Notes under the pieces: generated by a model
Seen by the model: the letters and a program-made list of their open reading frames with translations, nothing else
The model's database searches: none
What the model was told of the DNA's origin: nothing
Assembly: GCF_002835665.1 (NCBI RefSeq)
Contig: NZ_PIZV01000002.1
Location: 115,097-179,096 of the forward strand
Origin: Chryseobacterium sp. PMSZPI
GTDB taxonomy: Bacteria; Bacteroidota; Bacteroidia; Flavobacteriales; Weeksellaceae
Direction of reading: 5' to 3'
DNA: 64,000 bases
Part shown: piece after piece, positions 61,831-64,000 of the stretch
Numbering within the stretch: the stretch's first letter is position 1
How the letters are laid out: each line of letters opens with the position of its first letter
Translations under genes and position numbers: made by a program

Positions 61831-62967
61831 ATGAAAAAACTATGCTCTTTTTTTATTTTAATTTTACTATTCAATAACATCAACATCATGGCACAAAATA
61901 AAGCTAAAATATTGGTACTTATCCATTCAGATAATGGAGGAACTTACGAACTGGCTAAAGAAATAGCAAAAGGAATTGAAAGCGAAGGCAATGGAGTATC
62001 CTACATTAAATTGGTAAAAGCCTCTCAAAACCCTAAAATAAAGGATCTTCCTATAGCAACAGTGGAGGAATTGACGGAATATAACGGTATAGCCTTTGGT
62101 TCTCCTGTTTATTTTGGCAATATAAGTACAGGAATGAGTGAGTTTTTATCCAAAACTGTTCAATTGTGGACCAATCATGCATTGGAAGGTATTCCGGCTA
62201 CTGTTTTCATGTCGGCGGGTAGTGGAGCAGGAAAAGAATTGGCTCTTCAGGCATTCTGGAATAGTCTGGCAGTCCATGGAATGATATTGGTTTCTAACGG
62301 AATCAGAGGTACTGAGGATCTTAATAAAGCAATTCCTCAGGGGAATTCTGTGCTGGGAATTACCAGTATGGCATCGTTAAAGGATGTAGAACGTCCTACA
62401 AAAGGAGAACGGTACTTAGCTGAACTTCAGGGAAAAAACTTTGCAAAAGTAACGCTCGCTTTAAAGGATACCCATTCTAAAAAAACAACTGCAATTGTTC
62501 AAAATCACCGAAATTTTAATGAAATTTTGAAGGAAAAGAATATTGTTCTTCCTCAAGTGCCTAAACCGGCAGGAAATTATCAACCTTTTGTTCGCTCCGG
62601 TAATCTGGTATTCATCAATCAGGTAGCGCTAAGAGACGGGAAAATAGTAAACCCGGGAAAATTGGGTGTGGATGTAAATGAACAGCAGGTAAAAGACGCT
62701 ACAAGGCTAACCATGTTGAACGTTATTTCCGTATTGAATGAAGCCGTAGGAGGTGATCTAAGCCGAGTGAAACAATGTGTACAACTTACAGGGATTTTTA
62801 ATACTAAAGATGATTATACGAAACATGCTGATTTGATGAATGCTGCTTCAGATCTAACGGTTGAGGTTTTTGGAGATAAAGGGAAACATGCAAGAGCTAC
62901 GCTGGGAGCTTCATCTATTCCCGTTAATTCTTCTGTGGAGATTCAGGCTGTTTTTGAGGTGGAATAA
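61831..62967 (+). CDS. Exported flavodoxin (WrbA-like)-RidA fusion protein
   Basis: A 378-residue fusion. An N-terminal signal peptide ends near INIMAQ (about 20-22). Residues 25-210 form a WrbA/flavodoxin-like domain (VLIHSDNGGTYELAKEIAKGIE, GIAFGSPVYFGNISTGMSEFL, VFMSAGSGAGKE). Residues 235-378 form a RidA-family domain of the YjgH-like type (LPQVPKPAGNYQPFVRSGNLVFINQ, RLTMLNVISVLNEAVGGDLSRVK, HARATLGASSIPVNSSVEIQ) with the conserved Arg. RidA proteins deaminate reactive enamines or imines; WrbA reduces quinones. A periplasmic place for both is unusual. The AraC gene is divergent. Confidence 0.85.
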   Translation: MKKLCSFFILILLFNNINIMAQNKAKILVLIHSDNGGTYELAKEIAKGIESEGNGVSYIKLVKASQNPKIKDLPIATVEELTEYNGIAFGSPVYFGNISTGMSEFLSKTVQLWTNHALEGIPATVFMSAGSGAGKELALQAFWNSLAVHGMILVSNGIRGTEDLNKAIPQGNSVLGITSMASLKDVERPTKGERYLAELQGKNFAKVTLALKDTHSKKTTAIVQNHRNFNEILKEKNIVLPQVPKPAGNYQPFVRSGNLVFINQVALRDGKIVNPGKLGVDVNEQQVKDATRLTMLNVISVLNEAVGGDLSRVKQCVQLTGIFNTKDDYTKHADLMNAASDLTVEVFGDKGKHARATLGASSIPVNSSVEIQAVFEVE

Positions 62968-63180
62968 TTATTTAAACTATAAATTGGGTAAATGAAATTG
63001 CATATTTGATGGGTTGGTTTATTGAGAATTTTTGATTTTCTCACGCTGATTTAGCGGATTACGCAGATACTTGTAAAATCTGCGTAATCTGTGTATTCTA
63101 TGATCTGTGATGTCAACTATTTTTGTTGCCACGAATGCACGAATTATTTTATTGATGTATTGATAGCAACGCAATACTGA
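62968..63180. repeat. Spacer with two dispersed repeat pieces
   Basis: GATTACGCAGAT (63057-63068) and ATCTGCGTAATC (63078-63089) form a perfect 12-bp inverted repeat, next to the ctcacgctgatttagcgg repeat (63039-63068). ttgccacgaatgcacgaatt is at 63126-63148. Similar pieces are at 24.5-24.6 kb and 63.9 kb. No gene. Confidence 0.6.
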
Positions 63181-63687
63181 TTAAATGGTTGCATTTCCTT
63201 CAATACCATCCGAATTATTCGTTTTATGTCCGGTAACGGCAGAAGCTACAAAGTTGAATAAACTTACCAGTTTTCCTGCTTTGGTATCCCAATAATAAGT
63301 TTCCTGAGGCTCTACACGAATAATGGTTACATTGGGATCATCTTTACCATCAAACCATGCTTTGGCTAAAGGAGACCATTTCTCTTCTATCGTTTCTTTG
63401 TCCTTATAAACGGATGCCTTACCATATACGGAAAGATATTGAGAGTCTTTGTTATTCATGAAGAACAACTGTACCCTCCGGTTTTCTTTAATTTCAAAAT
63501 TCTTGTTACTGGTTCCACTGCTGATAAACCAGAGATTACCGCTGTCGTCCGTTTCCTGTAATGTCATAGGGCGGGAATTGACAGGTACTGTTTCCAATTC
63601 TGTACAGAACATACATATTTTTGCATTTTCCGACAGTTCTTTGATCTTTTTGATCGCTTCCAGATGACTGAGATTCTGTGTTGACAT
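63181..63687 (-). CDS. Pyridoxamine 5'-phosphate oxidase-fold protein (general stress 26 type)
   Basis: A 168-residue flavin-binding split-barrel protein. It starts MSTQNLSHLEAIKKIKEL, followed by KICMFCTELETVPVNSRPMTLQ, LWFISSGTSNKNFEI and VQLFFMNNKDSQYLSVYGKASV, the family of YdaG/general stress protein 26. The end has VTIIRVEPQETYYWDTKAGK. I choose the ATG at 63687; earlier codons lack support. Members bind FMN or F420-like cofactors; function is unknown. It is a single gene next to repeat-rich DNA. Confidence 0.9.
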   Translation of the reverse strand: MSTQNLSHLEAIKKIKELSENAKICMFCTELETVPVNSRPMTLQETDDSGNLWFISSGTSNKNFEIKENRRVQLFFMNNKDSQYLSVYGKASVYKDKETIEEKWSPLAKAWFDGKDDPNVTIIRVEPQETYYWDTKAGKLVSLFNFVASAVTGHKTNNSDGIEGNATI

Positions 63688-64000
63688 ACTATTATATTTT
63701 AAGTGGTTGATTGAATAGTAAAAAATTCTACAGAAAATAGAATGAATTGTAATAAAATATTCAAATACCTGACCAATCAGGAAAAAAATGTGGTAGCTCC
63801 GCTTAAGTTTTGATGAGATTGCTGGAAAACGCAAGATAGAAGTGTTTTTATGATATACTGTTTATAAACGTAAAGATTTTGTCTCCGAAGAAATTTGCCA
63901 CGAATACACGAATAAAACCATTAGTGTATTCTAAGACATGTGCAAATTATATCTTGTTAAATTTACAAAAGGTTCCTCTCTTTTTACCACTGCGAAGATT
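63688..64000. other. Right-edge spacer with a dispersed repeat piece
   Basis: About 310 bases from the start of the PNPOx-fold gene to the window edge. A cacgaat-type piece, ttgccacgaatacacgaataa, lies at 63895-63915. I see no gene or strong hairpin; a gene could begin just outside the window. Confidence 0.5.

Noticed and set aside
63688..63834. Upstream extension of the PNPOx-fold gene
   Set aside because: The added 49 residues are not typical of the family, and MSTQNL at 63687 is a normal start.
1..64000. CRISPR array, prophage, intact insertion sequence or rRNA operon
   Set aside because: I looked for regularly spaced repeats, transposase or integrase proteins, phage structural genes and rRNA; none was seen. 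The dispersed repeats are not regularly spaced.

Overview
The window looks like chromosome from a low-GC member of the Bacteroidota, most likely Flavobacteriia and close to Chryseobacterium (Weeksellaceae). The reasons are strongly AT-rich DNA, few Shine-Dalgarno sites, several TAnnTTTG-type promoter boxes, pdhA directly followed by pdhC with no pdhB between them, bacillithiol-linked genes (YfiT and YtxJ types), DUF2975/small-HTH and DUF6157 genes, and many short dispersed intergenic repeats. The genus is an inference; no rRNA gene is present. One tRNA gene, tRNA-Arg(CCT), lies at 43851-43922. I see no CRISPR array, intact insertion sequence or prophage.

Layout. 1-5.1 kb: the end of a GNAT acetyltransferase, a repeat-rich spacer, then leftward genes for a MATE exporter, a sigma-54-type response regulator, a YggS PLP-homeostasis protein and a polysaccharide-deacetylase lipoprotein. 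5.4-10.1 kb: a leftward copper block with a thioesterase, an HMA-AraC fusion regulator, a CopA-type ATPase with extra metal-binding modules, and a DUF72 protein. 10.2-13.2 kb: small regulators and membrane proteins, plus an RRM RNA-binding protein. 13.7-24.3 kb: rightward housekeeping genes, namely pdhA, pdhC, a LolD-like ATPase, radC, a FemAB/GNAT-like protein, a multi-spanning membrane protein, soluble pyrophosphatase, and a membrane pyrophosphatase fused to an OmpA domain. 25-30.5 kb: GNAT, aminotransferase, two tandem M28 peptidase lipoproteins and a compact, divergent endonuclease V.

30.9-45.9 kb: a SWIM/SNF2 helicase, several regulator-transporter pairs (AraC/MFS twice), a TPR-TM-AraC regulator, small lipoproteins, the tRNA, an alpha/beta-hydrolase lipoprotein and a nicotinamidase. 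46-48 kb: a tight four-gene operon of bacillithiol transferase, DUF1569, YtxJ and a Crp/Fnr regulator. 48.1-50.5 kb: a MocR regulator divergent from an EamA exporter. 51-61 kb: two Crp/Fnr paralogues followed by a co-directional stress block of KGG-repeat disordered protein, DUF892 ferritin-like protein, two unknowns, large-subunit catalase, CinA-like amidohydrolase, two short-chain dehydrogenases and an FAD oxidoreductase with a broken Rieske domain. 61-64 kb: an AraC regulator divergent from an exported flavodoxin-RidA fusion, and a PNPOx-family stress protein.

The points most worth a second look are the pyrophosphatase-OmpA fusion, the exported WrbA/RidA fusion, the FAD oxidoreductase that lost half of its Rieske ligands, the divergent endonuclease V, the metal-sensor-like HMA-AraC protein beside CopA, the stress island with its two Crp paralogues, and several hairpin-forming dispersed repeat families, including a 210-bp element with 25-bp inverted ends. 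I did not find an obvious new multi-gene defence or mobile system.
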